Below are positions 26,211 through 35,674 of a stretch of DNA of 64,000 nucleotides, piece by piece. Both the position numbers and the translations under genes were made by a program. Numbering within the stretch: position 1 is the stretch's first letter; the number at the start of each line of letters is the position of its first letter. The notes under the pieces were generated by a model that did not search any database, was not told the origin of the DNA, and saw only the letters and a list, made by a program, of their open reading frames with translations. Where the stretch lies: the NCBI GenBank assembly GCA_022821585.1, contig JAJEDI010000041.1, positions 62,001 through 126,000 of the forward strand. The letters are read 5' to 3'. Source of the stretch: Caldilineaceae bacterium (lineage in GTDB: Bacteria > Chloroflexota > Anaerolineae > Caldilineales > Caldilineaceae).

Positions 26211-27179
26211 ATGAGCCTGGGAAGCGGCCAGTTTGTCTATGAGGAGGTTGATGGTTGGGGTGAGGTTCCCGACGGTTGGAATATCGGAGAGGTGCCGGGC
26301 GTGGCAGTGGACTCCCAGGACAGGGTCTATATCTTCTGTCGAAGTGAACACCCGATCATTGTGTTTGACCGTGAGGGTCGGTTCCTACGCGCGTGGGGCG
26401 AAGGGATGATCAAACGGGCGCACGACATCATAGTCGGTCCTGATGACTCGGTTTATTGCGTGGACGATTGGGGCCATGCGGTACACAAGTTCACCCCGGA
26501 GGGCGAACTCCTGATGTCAATCGAGACGGCGGACAATCCTGCGGATACCGGATACATCTGGGATGTCCAAAAGGAGGTACTGCGCGCTGGTCCCCCCTTC
26601 AACTACCCCACAGGGATTGCACTCTCTCCTGAGGGCGAAATGTACGTTTCGGATGGCTATGGCAATGCAAGAGTACACAAATTCACGGCGGAGGGCGAGC
26701 TGCTGTTTTCCTGGGGTGAACCGGGGACCGGCTCGGGCCAGTTCGTTACGCCGCACAATGTTTGTGTGGACTCCGAAGGCACGGTGTATGTCGCTGACCG
26801 TCAGAACCGGCGAATGCAGCTTTTCAACGCGCAAGGCGAACAGATCGGTCAGTGGGACGACATCTGGTGGCCCTGCGACATGTGCATTGACGCGGACAAC
26901 AACATGTATCTGGCCGAGGTCGGCGGAATCTTTATGGGGAAGACGAAGATACCTGTCTTTGAGAATCCGCCGGCGCGGGTCACGGTGCGTGATTTGAGCG
27001 GCAGGATCCAGAGCGAGTGGGGGATGGAGGATCCCTACGGCTCCGATCGTTATTTCAGCCCGCACAACATCGCGTTCGATTCACGCGGTGATCTATACGT
27101 TGGAGAGGTTGCGTTCTCATACCCGGACGGGACGACGCCGAAGGACTGGCGCGTGTTGAGAAAGTACGTGCGGGCCTGA
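26211..27179 (+). CDS. NHL-repeat six-bladed beta-propeller protein
   Basis: A 322-residue protein built of NHL-type repeats such as GVAVDSQDRVYIFCR, GIALSPEGEMYVSDGYGNARVHKF, NVCVDSEGTVYVADRQNRRMQLF and NIAFDSRGDLYVGEV. This resembles the propeller of peptidyl-alpha-hydroxyglycine lyase and other bacterial NHL proteins, though lyase activity cannot be assumed. There is no signal peptide, so it is probably cytoplasmic. I chose ATG 26211, which has AAGGGAAG upstream; the frame continues open to 26094 but that part is not NHL-like. It lies 113 bp after the ThDP enzyme. Confidence 0.85.
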   Translation: MSLGSGQFVYEEVDGWGEVPDGWNIGEVPGVAVDSQDRVYIFCRSEHPIIVFDREGRFLRAWGEGMIKRAHDIIVGPDDSVYCVDDWGHAVHKFTPEGELLMSIETADNPADTGYIWDVQKEVLRAGPPFNYPTGIALSPEGEMYVSDGYGNARVHKFTAEGELLFSWGEPGTGSGQFVTPHNVCVDSEGTVYVADRQNRRMQLFNAQGEQIGQWDDIWWPCDMCIDADNNMYLAEVGGIFMGKTKIPVFENPPARVTVRDLSGRIQSEWGMEDPYGSDRYFSPHNIAFDSRGDLYVGEVAFSYPDGTTPKDWRVLRKYVRA

Positions 27180-27234
27180 CCACTCACCTAACTGGCCCAG
27201 CCAACCCATCCCTGGAAGCGGCAACCTGCGGACG

Positions 27235-27537
27235 TTACCCTTCATCCTCTCCGAACGCGTATTCTCTCATTATCTGAACGACCTGTACCTGGAAGGAGCG
27301 GTACCACTTTGGGCGACCCAGTTCCTGCGCTTTGCGGTGTTCAGGGTCCTGGTCCCACGCTTAGATCTGATCCGGGCTGTCCCAATACGAGACTGACACT
27401 TCCTTGACACCTTCCACCAAAGCTGTGAATCGTGCACAGACGTACTTGCAATGCGCCAATTTCCGCATCCGGGCGGTTGTCCTGAAGTAAGTTTCATCCA
27501 ATTGACTGAATCGAGCAGTAAAAATTGCGGCGTACAC
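27235..27537 (-). pseudogene. Antibiotic-biosynthesis-monooxygenase (ABM)-like gene with an in-frame stop
   Basis: Reading the minus strand gives a coherent ABM-like protein: QVYAAIFTARFSQLDETYF near the start, KEVSVSYWDSPDQI, then a TAA stop at 27361-27363, then AWDQDPEHRKAQELGRPKWY and FQVQVVQIMREYAFGEDEG before TAA at 27235-27237. The pieces either side of the stop are in the same frame and match the two halves of small heme-degrading/ABM dimeric barrels, where SYW, AW, EH and the WY pair are usual. One codon therefore interrupts an otherwise intact reading frame of about 100 codons. The start is taken as GTG at 27537 but is uncertain. It may be a recent pseudogene or an assembly error. 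Confidence 0.7.
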
Positions 27538-27670
27538 TTGGTCACCCTCATCAATGGAGAGCAGGTTCGGAAGTGATTGAACGCATTGAGATGTGATGCC
27601 CTACAGCGATCCTCGCCCCTCCTTGCCAGCCAGTCGTATTTGAAATCCGGGCCACGTAGTATACTATGCC

Positions 27671-27703
27671 TCGACAGAGCGCGTAGTAATCCTGCTATAT
27701 ATT
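27671..27703 (+). promoter_or_regulatory. Candidate promoter of the third PhyH gene
   Basis: TCGACA (27671-27676) and an AT-rich block CTATATATT (27695-27703) give plausible -35 and -10 boxes 18 bp apart. The palindrome TAGTATACTA (27657-27666) just upstream could be an operator. The PhyH start follows at 27726 with GGAGGA as ribosome binding site. Confidence 0.35.
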
Positions 27704-27725
27704 CAGGGGAGCGGAGGAAGAAAAC

Positions 27726-28661
27726 ATGAAAGTGGAAACGGCAGGGCCCTTAGTGCACGGCAAACCTATGGAAACCACATCCGATAGCTACGGTGAGCTG
27801 CGCTCTTCAGCAGATGCGATCAAAGATCGCGAGGAATTGCGGGATAGATTTGAAGCCGAAGGCTACCTCTATCTACCCGGCCTGCTCGATCGCGACACGC
27901 TGTCGGCTGCTCGCCAGACAATGCTGGAAGATTTGGCCGAACTGGACTTCATTGACACAGACTACCCGCTGAGCGATGGTATCGCCAAGAGAGAGATTTC
28001 GGTCTCAGCGAGGGAAATGGTAGGGCTTTCCAAGAAAAACGAACCGCTGCGTGAAGCGCTCTTCAGCGGACCGATGATTGAATTTTATGAGCAGTTCCTG
28101 GGCGGACCGGTCCGTCCTTTGGACTTCACTTGGTGTCGCGTCAAGTCGTTTGGCACGGAAACGGCAACCAACCCTCACTATGACATCGTGTTCATGGGGC
28201 GAGGCACTACAAACCTTTACACGAGTTGGACGCCGTTAGGGGACACGCCCCGGCAAATGGGGGGCCTGATGATCCTGGAAAACTCGCACCGCCAGGAAGA
28301 GATCAAAGCGACCTACGGCCAGTCTGATGTCGATGTCTTCTGCACAAATGAGCCGGATTTGCAGGAGACGGAGGGCGGACGTAAACGCTGGCAAGGGTCC
28401 GGCACCGGAACTTACGCCAACGATGCAATTGCGCTAAGGGAGGAATTGAAAAGTCGCTGGCTAACTACTGACTATGCGCTGGGAGACCTCCTGGTATTCA
28501 GCATGTACACGATGCACGCCAGCATGGACAACCTGACAAACAGGTTGCGGCTCTCGACCGATACGCGCTACCAACTTGCCTCGGAACCGGTCGACGAACG
28601 TTGGATCGGGGAGGATCCGATTGCCCACGGCGCTGAGGCGAAAAAGGGAGTAATCTGCTGA
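27726..28661 (+). CDS. Phytanoyl-CoA dioxygenase (PhyH)-family protein 3
   Basis: A 311-residue Fe(II)/2-oxoglutarate oxygenase. The metal triad is His151/Asp153 (NPHYDIVF) and His264 (MHASMDN); Arg273 is a candidate for binding 2-oxoglutarate. DRFEAEGYLYLPGLLDRD is the usual PhyH N-terminus. An insertion of about 60 residues (ENSHRQEEIKATYG to LREELKSRW) between strands is longer than in the other paralogues here. GGAGGA is 8 bp before the ATG. It is transcribed towards an opposite-strand hydrolase gene, with stops 17 bp apart. Confidence 0.87.
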   Translation: MKVETAGPLVHGKPMETTSDSYGELRSSADAIKDREELRDRFEAEGYLYLPGLLDRDTLSAARQTMLEDLAELDFIDTDYPLSDGIAKREISVSAREMVGLSKKNEPLREALFSGPMIEFYEQFLGGPVRPLDFTWCRVKSFGTETATNPHYDIVFMGRGTTNLYTSWTPLGDTPRQMGGLMILENSHRQEEIKATYGQSDVDVFCTNEPDLQETEGGRKRWQGSGTGTYANDAIALREELKSRWLTTDYALGDLLVFSMYTMHASMDNLTNRLRLSTDTRYQLASEPVDERWIGEDPIAHGAEAKKGVIC

Positions 28662-28677
28662 CGTTGGGAGGGTGTGG

Positions 28678-29712
28678 CTATGAGTTTCCGGGGACAGGGC
28701 AGCGGTCGTTCAGCCAGTCCAAGACTGCTCCAATTGGCCGTTCTCGCCCCAGATCGTTATGAAGTTCGTGGTAATAGCCCTCAAAGAGGCGAAGGCTCTT
28801 GTCTTCTGAGCCGATCTGGGCGAAAAACTCCTGTGTGGCTGACGGGACGACAACGGCGTCGGCCAGCCCTTGCATCATCAGAACAGGCAGGCGAATCTCG
28901 TTTGCCCTGTCACTCACTTCCTGCATCGTTTCAAAGAATTCAACGACCCAACGAGCGCTGCGGAGGGGCACGCCAAGCGAGTCTCCCATGGCAATTTGGA
29001 CCTCTTCCCAGTCACGGGAAAGGATGTCCAGTGTTCCGCGCTGGCGGAATGTGAGCTGTGGCCGGACACGATGAGTCAGCTCAAGGATCCGCTTAAGGAT
29101 CCGGTTCAATGGCGAGAGTTCATGTGAACGTAGAGAAGGTGAGGCGATGACAGCCAGATCTGCGGCACCCGGAGCCTCCATCAGATAGAGAAGGCCGATC
29201 AGTCCGCCCATTGAGTGTCCGTAGAGACAAAAAGGGAGACCGGGGTTGTCCCTGCGAGCCATCGACAGGACCTGCGTTACGTCGCTCAGGTAGTCGTGGA
29301 ATCCCTGGACATAGCAGCGCGCACCGCCCGACCTTCCGAAGCCCTGATGGTCGTGGGCATAGACCAAATAGCCGGCCTGATGCAGGGCCCCGACCAAGTG
29401 GCGATAACGGCCACTATGTTCTCCGAGCCCGTGGAGGATGAGCACGACGCCGCGCGGCTGGCCCTCAGGACGCCAGCGGCTGTAGAAGATGGGCAGCCCG
29501 CTCTCGCTGCGAAGGTAACCGGTCGAGTGTTGGCGACTTCTCTTGGGTTGCGGTGAGAGTTGCCCCGACCGGGTATATTTCTCTTCCGACGGGCACAATC
29601 GCAAGTTTCGGTCCAGATTGTGGTCGGGGAAACGAAGCTCGCCTTCCCATGTGCTATGTTCGTTGTTCAGATTCGCAGGGGGAGGGGCTGAATGATCAGC
29701 TTTTCTCTTCAT
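28678..29712 (-). CDS. Alpha/beta hydrolase, monoacylglycerol lipase-like
   Basis: A 344-residue serine hydrolase. LHGLGEHSGRY (93-103) gives the oxyanion region, GHSMGG carries nucleophile Ser167, and the Asp and His of the triad lie in QGLADAVV and YYHELHND. This pattern is that of monoacylglycerol lipases/lysophospholipases of the hydrolase_4 family. The catalytic domain begins near residue 64 (GYLRSESGLPIFYSRW), so the first 60 residues are an unusual polar extension; no internal ATG, GTG or TTG lies where the domain starts. ATG 29712 overlaps the upstream GNAT-like gene by 17 bp, with GAGGG just ahead of it. The natural substrate is unknown. Confidence 0.85.
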   Translation of the reverse strand: MKRKADHSAPPPANLNNEHSTWEGELRFPDHNLDRNLRLCPSEEKYTRSGQLSPQPKRSRQHSTGYLRSESGLPIFYSRWRPEGQPRGVVLILHGLGEHSGRYRHLVGALHQAGYLVYAHDHQGFGRSGGARCYVQGFHDYLSDVTQVLSMARRDNPGLPFCLYGHSMGGLIGLLYLMEAPGAADLAVIASPSLRSHELSPLNRILKRILELTHRVRPQLTFRQRGTLDILSRDWEEVQIAMGDSLGVPLRSARWVVEFFETMQEVSDRANEIRLPVLMMQGLADAVVVPSATQEFFAQIGSEDKSLRLFEGYYHELHNDLGRERPIGAVLDWLNDRCPVPGNS

Positions 29713-30790
29713 TGCCCTCGCCGGTCTCCTGGTCGAGATGTTCGTCTGACTGGCCCTCGGTGCTGACGCTGTCTTGCGACGAGTCGGGAGCCTCCGGCGG
29801 CCACACTGATTCGTACCTACCTCTTCGATTCTCTTTCTGTTCTGCCGTCTCGCCGCCCAGTTCTTCCGCCTCCAAAGCTACGACCCAGCGCTGCCACGGT
29901 GCCTGTTGCCAGTCAAGTCCCAGGCGCTCCAAGGACTGTCGTGACTCATCCAAGTGACGATCGCTGAAGGTTCGAAGGCGCAGTCGACTGGTATTTCCCT
30001 GCAGGGTGCCGGCCAGGTGGGCTACGATCTGTTGTTCTGAGTCGGTGCCCCACAGGCTTGGCGGCAGAGCAAAAAGCAGGCGCAGTTCGTCACGCCAGCG
30101 AAACTGCTGAACGAAACCGACCTCGTTTTCTTCGTGCAGAACCAGGAACACCTTGGAAGAACGCAAAGTGCTGGCGTGAATTGCGGTGATCATTTCCGTC
30201 TCTTCAGCAGGTGCGCCGGGGTATACAGAGGGCAAAATTTCGGACATACGAGGCCCGAAACGGGCTGAAATCTGCGGGGCGATTCGAAAGTCATCGGGTA
30301 AGGATGGTGACTCCTTTAGCGGCAGTTCGCCCACCATTTGCGAATTCTGATAGTCGGCCGAACCCAGGCCGAGATCGTTGAGGACTTCGGTGACTTCACG
30401 CGGTGAGGCGGTTGCAAAGCCAAAGTAGAAGTATGGATGAATGCCCTGATACTCGACGTGGTCGAGAGCTGTGTCAATGAGGTCGGCAAAGTCCTCGCGG
30501 TTATCCTCTATTTCCAGCGGATCGACAAAGGCCCAATCGAAGGTACCTGCGGCATCGCCATCATACTGGACGATGACAAATCCGATGATGCGATCGCCTT
30601 TTGTGGCTACGAAGGTGTCCATCTGTTTGCCTAGAAACCGAGGACCGAACCAGCGCAAGAATAGGAAACGCCGCCACCAGCTACCTGCGATCTGTTCCAT
30701 GCTGCTGACATCGCTGGTGATGCCCGACACAAGCATATTCAGGACATCTCGGACCTGTAGAGTGGTCGCCTTACCGAACTCAGTGGCCAT
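29696..30790 (-). CDS. GNAT-like N-acetyltransferase-fold protein, possibly two tandem domains
   Basis: A 364-residue protein. The first half shows a GNAT-like beta4 strand (TFVATKGDRIIGFVIVQY) and the second repeats the pattern weakly (SSKVFLVLHEENEVGFVQQF). A Q/RxxGxG/A acetyl-CoA loop is not obvious, so the protein may be degenerate or divergent. The last 45 residues are highly acidic and Ser/Gln/Glu-rich, likely disordered. Its start overlaps the Nudix gene end by 11 bp, and its end overlaps the hydrolase gene, so three genes form a tight operon. I cannot name a substrate. Confidence 0.6.
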   Translation of the reverse strand: MATEFGKATTLQVRDVLNMLVSGITSDVSSMEQIAGSWWRRFLFLRWFGPRFLGKQMDTFVATKGDRIIGFVIVQYDGDAAGTFDWAFVDPLEIEDNREDFADLIDTALDHVEYQGIHPYFYFGFATASPREVTEVLNDLGLGSADYQNSQMVGELPLKESPSLPDDFRIAPQISARFGPRMSEILPSVYPGAPAEETEMITAIHASTLRSSKVFLVLHEENEVGFVQQFRWRDELRLLFALPPSLWGTDSEQQIVAHLAGTLQGNTSRLRLRTFSDRHLDESRQSLERLGLDWQQAPWQRWVVALEAEELGGETAEQKENRRGRYESVWPPEAPDSSQDSVSTEGQSDEHLDQETGEGNEEKS

Positions 30791-31349
30791 TCAGATATTC
30801 CAAGGCAAGTTTGATGCAGTCCTTCTCCCCGTCGTACGCCAGCCGGCCCAGGGCGTCATCTGTTGATGCCCATTCCACCTTCTGAACCTCCACGCTGTCA
30901 TCTGAAAGACTCCCGCCAACTACTCTGAGCAAAAAGAAGTCCACCTTCTTGTAGACGCGCTCGGGGACAGACCGGGCGTAGGTATCCAGATACTCGTAAC
31001 GCACCGTCTTCAAAAAGGACTCGAACCTGGTCTCGAGGCCAGTTTCCTCCTCAACTTCCCGCAGGGCCGCTGACAAAGGAAGTTCAGAAGGATAAAGCCG
31101 TCCTTTGGGGAGTTGCCAGCGGCGGCATTCCTTGTCCGTGGCGATCAAGGCAACCTGTATTGATTTGCGGGCGCTGTCCCGATGCAGGCGATAGGCAACG
31201 CCGCCAGCGGAATGGATATGGCGGACCGTGTATTCGTCGGATTGCTCCCGTTCTACCTCTTCTGGAACGGCGGGCTGGGCGCGGCAATCACCTTCTATGT
31301 GGGCCAAGGAGCCCCTTTTTTCATTCCAAATATCCGGTTGAGACTTCAT
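30780..31349 (-). CDS. Nudix hydrolase
   Basis: A 189-residue protein with a complete Nudix box, G-x5-E-x7-REVEEETGL, between GRLYPSELP and EETGLET. The ThrpGly-lacking region WQLPKGRL just before it is the usual entry. The box binds Mg2+ and cleaves nucleoside diphosphates linked to another group; the exact substrate (NADH, diadenosine polyphosphate, oxidised nucleotide) is not evident. I chose ATG 31349 because AAAGGA precedes it by about 7 bp; a longer frame from 31403 lacks such a site. It is the first gene of the overlapping Nudix-GNAT-hydrolase operon. Confidence 0.88.
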   Translation of the reverse strand: MKSQPDIWNEKRGSLAHIEGDCRAQPAVPEEVEREQSDEYTVRHIHSAGGVAYRLHRDSARKSIQVALIATDKECRRWQLPKGRLYPSELPLSAALREVEEETGLETRFESFLKTVRYEYLDTYARSVPERVYKKVDFFLLRVVGGSLSDDSVEVQKVEWASTDDALGRLAYDGEKDCIKLALEYLNGH

Positions 31350-31454
31350 CAATGTCCTTTCAAAGAGGAGCCGAAATCGTCTTTTGCGCAGGTGGGCCGC
31401 CATCGCTGCACCCGGTGGAACCGGTGCCAGTGCGTTCCGAACGAGCTCACCTGC

Positions 31455-31973
31455 TCAGAGCTCACCGTTTTCTGATTGCCTATCGAGTGCTACGGCATCC
31501 TCTGCTACAGTTGCAGCCAGACCACGGGCTACCTGCTCCCAGTTGTCCGGGGGGAATTGCGCCAGCTGACGAGGCAGGAGTGAAGGTGTAACGAAAGGCA
31601 GTGCTCCCAACAACAGGGAATGCGGCCACACTGTTCGGGAGCGAGCCAAGACGACATGAATCTCCATCCACTTGGAAAGCAGGACAAACCACTGGGCCAG
31701 CGCTTCCCCTGCGCCGACTTCAGGCATCGATGCCGGTTCGGCGTCGGCGAAACGAAAGGCGACCTTGCCATCCTGGTCGATCCACAAACGTTGAGGAATC
31801 ACGGGACCCGGCGAGAGCCGGGCGGCGGTCCAGCGAGCGAAATGGCTGTGCAGAATTGAAACTAGTGGTGGTGTCAGCCACTCAGCGGCCGTGGCAATGG
31901 GCCGGCTCAGAGGAGGATGGCGAGGAGATGTTGTGAGTGAACCGTCGTTATCGTACCAGTACCACATTGACAT
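31455..31973 (-). CDS. Hypothetical protein, about 172 residues
   Basis: A soluble protein rich in Trp, Pro and Leu, with segments SMWYWYDNDGSLT, PQRLWIDQDGKVAFRFADAEP and WEQVARGLAATVAEDAVALD. I do not recognise a family; the WIDQDGKVAF strand looks like part of a kinase-like or beta-grasp fold but this is only a resemblance. The start at ATG 31973 (or 31967) is chosen since the longer frame to 32042 has an atypical N-terminus. It lies upstream of the Nudix operon on the same strand, 105 bp away, and is divergent from the RNase D gene across 297 bp. Confidence 0.5.
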   Translation of the reverse strand: MSMWYWYDNDGSLTTSPRHPPLSRPIATAAEWLTPPLVSILHSHFARWTAARLSPGPVIPQRLWIDQDGKVAFRFADAEPASMPEVGAGEALAQWFVLLSKWMEIHVVLARSRTVWPHSLLLGALPFVTPSLLPRQLAQFPPDNWEQVARGLAATVAEDAVALDRQSENGEL

Positions 31974-32270
31974 AGCGAGCGCTCTGTTCGTCGAAGAATA
32001 CGAACTGTCCGTGACATGAAGTTTCCAAGTGTTGGCGGGCACCGAGCACCAGTTGGCGTCGGACAGTCCAGTTCAGGACGGGCAAGCCAGGGCCGGCCCG
32101 GTTTCATCACATATAGTTCAAAGAGCCAGCGTTCCTCGATCGGTCTATAACATGAATTGGGACAAATCATATCACAGTCGGATGAAAATCGCAGCCCTAG
32201 AGGTTGTAGAGGAGGCGTATCTGAGGTATGATGCAGCCGCTGTGCAGCCGGGAGGCGGATCTGACAGAAA

Positions 32271-33518
32271 ATGGGAAATTCTGCGAAAGTGACTCGAAAA
32301 AGGCCTGTGAACGGGCGTCGAAACTCCATCGCACCACCTAAGCTGGTGCAGTCTATATCCCAATATGATGCGTTTGTGAACCATGTGAGCGGGCAACCGT
32401 GGCTGGCTCTGGATACAGAGAGCGACAGCCTGTTTCGCTATCTCCCCAGGGTCTGCCTCATTCAGATAACTTGCCCCGCCAGTCCGGTTGGGCATCGTTC
32501 TCCATCTGGACCTGCGATGGTAGTCGACTATCTGATTGACCCACTGCAGTTGCGCGAGCTATCCGAATTTGGAGAAATCCTGGCAGATGACTCCACCGAG
32601 GTCATCCTCCATGCGGCTGAAAACGATATCATTACACTTCAGCGGGACTTCGATTTCCGGCTCAGGCAGATATACGATACACAGCTTGCTGCACGAATCC
32701 TGGGGCGGCAGGGGGTAGGTCTGGCCAATGTGCTGCAGGAAGAGTTTGGTGTTTTCAGTGACAAGAAAATGCAGCGCACTGATTGGGGAAAGCGCCCCCT
32801 TACGCGGCAGCAGTTGACTTATGCGCAGATCGACACCCACTATTTGTATGCGCTGCGCGTCAGACAGATGCGGACCCTGGAGGCAAGAGGGCGTCTGGAA
32901 GAAGCGCGGGCCGCGTTCCGGATGCTGGAGGCGATCGAATACAGACCGCCCGAGCCGAGAACCTTGTGGCAGTTAAAGCAGATCCGAACAGCTGATGAGA
33001 ATGACCTGGGTGTATTGCAAGCGATATGGGAATGGCGGGAGAAGTTTGCAAGGCAGGCAGACCGACCGCCTTTCAAAGTGTTGAGCGAGAACACGATGAT
33101 TGTTTTGTCCCAGAAGCGGCCGCGTTCGGTGGGCTCGCTCAGGGACATTCCCGGACTCAGCGGCAGGCAGGTTTCCTGGTTTGGGAAGGAATTGCTGGAG
33201 GCGGTCCGAAGAGGGGAGCGACTGCCTGTACCTCAGCGACCGGAGCCGGTGCGGAAGATGGACTCCGTTCTCACCAGGGCGGGAAAGAAAAGATATGAAG
33301 CGCTGCGTCAGTGGCGAACCGAAACCGCCGCCGCACGCGGCGTCGATCCCGACATCGTATTCAGCAATGAGACTCTGCTTCAGATAGCCGTTAGTCGACC
33401 TCTGACCTTGGAGGAGCTTGCGGGGATTCCTTCAGTGGGGGCGTGGAAGGCGCAGATGTATGGGTCGGCGCTCTTCAGCTTACTAAGTCAGGGCCAGACG
33501 AAGTCTCCTAACCCGTAA
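32271..33518 (+). CDS. rnd: Ribonuclease D
   Basis: A 415-residue DEDD-family 3'-5' exoribonuclease that trims tRNA precursors and other RNAs. Motif I is LALDTESDS (Asp and Glu), motif II is ILHAAENDI and motif III YAQIDTHYL (Tyr and Asp), giving the DEDDy set. Two tandem HRDC domains follow, about 240-305 (DLGVLQAIWEWREKFARQ) and 335-405 (KKRYEALRQWRTETAAARG), as in E. coli RNase D. Length is near the family norm. It is alone on its strand, divergent from the hypothetical gene and convergent with ftsH, with 81 bp between stops. Confidence 0.92.
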   Translation: MGNSAKVTRKRPVNGRRNSIAPPKLVQSISQYDAFVNHVSGQPWLALDTESDSLFRYLPRVCLIQITCPASPVGHRSPSGPAMVVDYLIDPLQLRELSEFGEILADDSTEVILHAAENDIITLQRDFDFRLRQIYDTQLAARILGRQGVGLANVLQEEFGVFSDKKMQRTDWGKRPLTRQQLTYAQIDTHYLYALRVRQMRTLEARGRLEEARAAFRMLEAIEYRPPEPRTLWQLKQIRTADENDLGVLQAIWEWREKFARQADRPPFKVLSENTMIVLSQKRPRSVGSLRDIPGLSGRQVSWFGKELLEAVRRGERLPVPQRPEPVRKMDSVLTRAGKKRYEALRQWRTETAAARGVDPDIVFSNETLLQIAVSRPLTLEELAGIPSVGAWKAQMYGSALFSLLSQGQTKSPNP

Positions 33519-33598
33519 CCCTTCCTCTTACCGGCTCACTCCTCTATTGCCCGCGTCTGACAGTCACGTTTCAATGCCATGCGGCGGATTTGCGCCTT

Positions 33599-35464
33599 TC
33601 ATGCGGGTTGCAGGGCCAGGGGATTGGGCAGGTCGTCTGCGCCGACATTTCCTTCGAATATGTCGACGAATTCCTCGTCTTCCAGCGTTTCGTGCTTAAG
33701 CAAGGCCTCAGCTACCGCGTCCAATTGGAGTCGGTGGATACTGAGAATGTTTCGCACGCGGTCGTGCTGTTCATTCACGATTTTCTGCACCTCGCTGTCC
33801 AAGGCCTCCGCGACTTCTTCGCTGTAGTCGCGTTGCTCGGTCAACTCTCTTCCCAGGAACGGATTCTCTTCCTGGCTTCCTATCTGGAGAGGACCCATGG
33901 TGTCGCTCATGCCGTATTTCATCACCATCGCCCGCGCCATCCGGGTTATTGTCTGGATGTCGTCGCTGGCCCCGTTTGAGATGTCCCCGAAGACAAGCTC
34001 CTCTGCCACGCGTCCTCCCAGCCCTACAGCGATACGGTCAACGAAATAGGACCGCGGCAGCAGATAGCGATCTCGCTCGGGCACGGTCAGAGTGACGCCG
34101 CCCGACATCCCGCGAGGTATGATGGATACCTTTCGAAGCGGGTCTGCTCCTTTGACGATATGAGCGATGACGGCGTGTCCGGACTCATGGTAGGCAACGA
34201 CGCGACGTTCGCGGTCGGTTATGAGGCGGCTTCTGCGTTCCGGCCCTCCCATGGCGATACGCTCGATCGACTCCTGCATTTCTGTCATGGCAATAGTGCG
34301 CCGGTTTCGACGTGCGGCCAGGATGGCGGCTTCGTTGACCAGGTTTTCCAGGTCAGCGCCAACAAAGCCGGGCGTCTGCCGGGCAATGAGATCCAGGTTC
34401 ACGTCGGGATCCAATGGTTTTCCTTTGACGTGAACGTCGAGAATTGCTCTGCGACCTTGCAGGTCCGGGCGATCCATGGTGACACGCCTGTCGAAGCGGC
34501 CGGGGCGCAGCAGGGCGGGATCGAGAATGTCCGGGCGGTTCGTAGCGGCGACGAGGATGACATTGGTATCGGTGCCGAAGCCGTCCATCTCCACCAGGAT
34601 CTGATTCAGGGTCTGTTCGCGCTCATCGTGGGAGCCGCCCAATCCAGTGCCACGGTACCGTCCGACGGCGTCGATCTCATCGATGAAGACGATGCAGGGG
34701 CTATTTCGCTTTGCCTGCTCGAAGAGGTCGCGCACCCGGCTGGCGCCCACGCCGACAAACATTTCGACGAATTCAGAGCCGCTAATGCTGAAGAAGGGCA
34801 CTCCTGCTTCGCCTGAGACGGCCTTGGCCATCAGGGTTTTGCCCGTTCCAGGAGGGCCGACCAGCAGTACACCCTTGGGGATGCGAGCACCCAGGGCGAC
34901 GAATTTCTGCGGCTCTTTGAGGAACTCGACGATCTCTTCGAGTTCCTGCTTGGCCTCGTCGGCGCCGGCGACGTCGCCAAATGTGACGGTGGGCCGGTCA
35001 CCGACAAACATGCGGGCTTTGCTCTTGCCGAAAGAAAGAGCCTGGTTGTTACCGGATTGGCTCTGGCGGAAAAGAAACAGAAAGAGTCCGGCGATCAGGA
35101 TAAGCGGGAGCAGGTTTATGACCAGGGCAAACCAGTTGCCCGAATTGGAGGGAGGCTGGACGTTGATTTTGACCTGTGAAAGTCTCTCCTCGGAGACGCC
35201 CATGCCCTGCATGGTTCGGGTCAGAGCAACGCCTTCCTCCTTGCGGCTGGCGAGGGGCTGTTCGCCGCCCTGTGAATAGATTTGGAGTCGCTCGCCGCGG
35301 ACGTCAATACGGGAGACCTCGCCCCGTTCGATCTGATTTGCGACATCGCTCAGACTGATGTTCTGGGGCCTTTCGTTGGGGCCGTAGACGTTCAGAAACA
35401 GGGCGGCGGCGGCCACCAGTATCAGCAGATAAACAAATGCGTTTCGAGTCCAGTTCCCGCTCAC
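33599..35464 (-). CDS. ftsH: ATP-dependent zinc metalloprotease FtsH
   Basis: A 621-residue membrane-bound AAA+ protease that degrades misfolded membrane and regulatory proteins. Two membrane helices (about 8-27 and 111-133) flank the FtsH extracellular domain. The AAA module has Walker A GPPGTGKT (203-210), Walker B IVFIDEID (258-265) and the second region of homology ending RPGRFDR. The protease site is HESGH (425-429) with Asp about 75 residues later in ASDDIQ. The C-terminal helix is short and ends in a negatively charged tail. The ATG at 35464 fits the canonical N-terminus. Its upstream region carries no obvious strong promoter and it appears to be transcribed alone. Confidence 0.97.
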   Translation of the reverse strand: MSGNWTRNAFVYLLILVAAAALFLNVYGPNERPQNISLSDVANQIERGEVSRIDVRGERLQIYSQGGEQPLASRKEEGVALTRTMQGMGVSEERLSQVKINVQPPSNSGNWFALVINLLPLILIAGLFLFLFRQSQSGNNQALSFGKSKARMFVGDRPTVTFGDVAGADEAKQELEEIVEFLKEPQKFVALGARIPKGVLLVGPPGTGKTLMAKAVSGEAGVPFFSISGSEFVEMFVGVGASRVRDLFEQAKRNSPCIVFIDEIDAVGRYRGTGLGGSHDEREQTLNQILVEMDGFGTDTNVILVAATNRPDILDPALLRPGRFDRRVTMDRPDLQGRRAILDVHVKGKPLDPDVNLDLIARQTPGFVGADLENLVNEAAILAARRNRRTIAMTEMQESIERIAMGGPERRSRLITDRERRVVAYHESGHAVIAHIVKGADPLRKVSIIPRGMSGGVTLTVPERDRYLLPRSYFVDRIAVGLGGRVAEELVFGDISNGASDDIQTITRMARAMVMKYGMSDTMGPLQIGSQEENPFLGRELTEQRDYSEEVAEALDSEVQKIVNEQHDRVRNILSIHRLQLDAVAEALLKHETLEDEEFVDIFEGNVGADDLPNPLALQPA

Positions 35465-35674
35465 ATTGCCTCCGGAGCAATCAGATTTGGCTTCAAAGGG
35501 AGTATATCATAGAGGCTCCCTTAACCTGAAGTATTGCCGAATAATCGAGCCTCGACAGTGTGCCGGATTCCTATCCCACCATTTCGTAAGTAATTTGTGC
35601 GGGCGCACTGTGGAATCAGGCATAGTTTAGCAGGCTCCATTCCAGGCCCTTCGAGGGTCACTTAGTCGCAGAAG

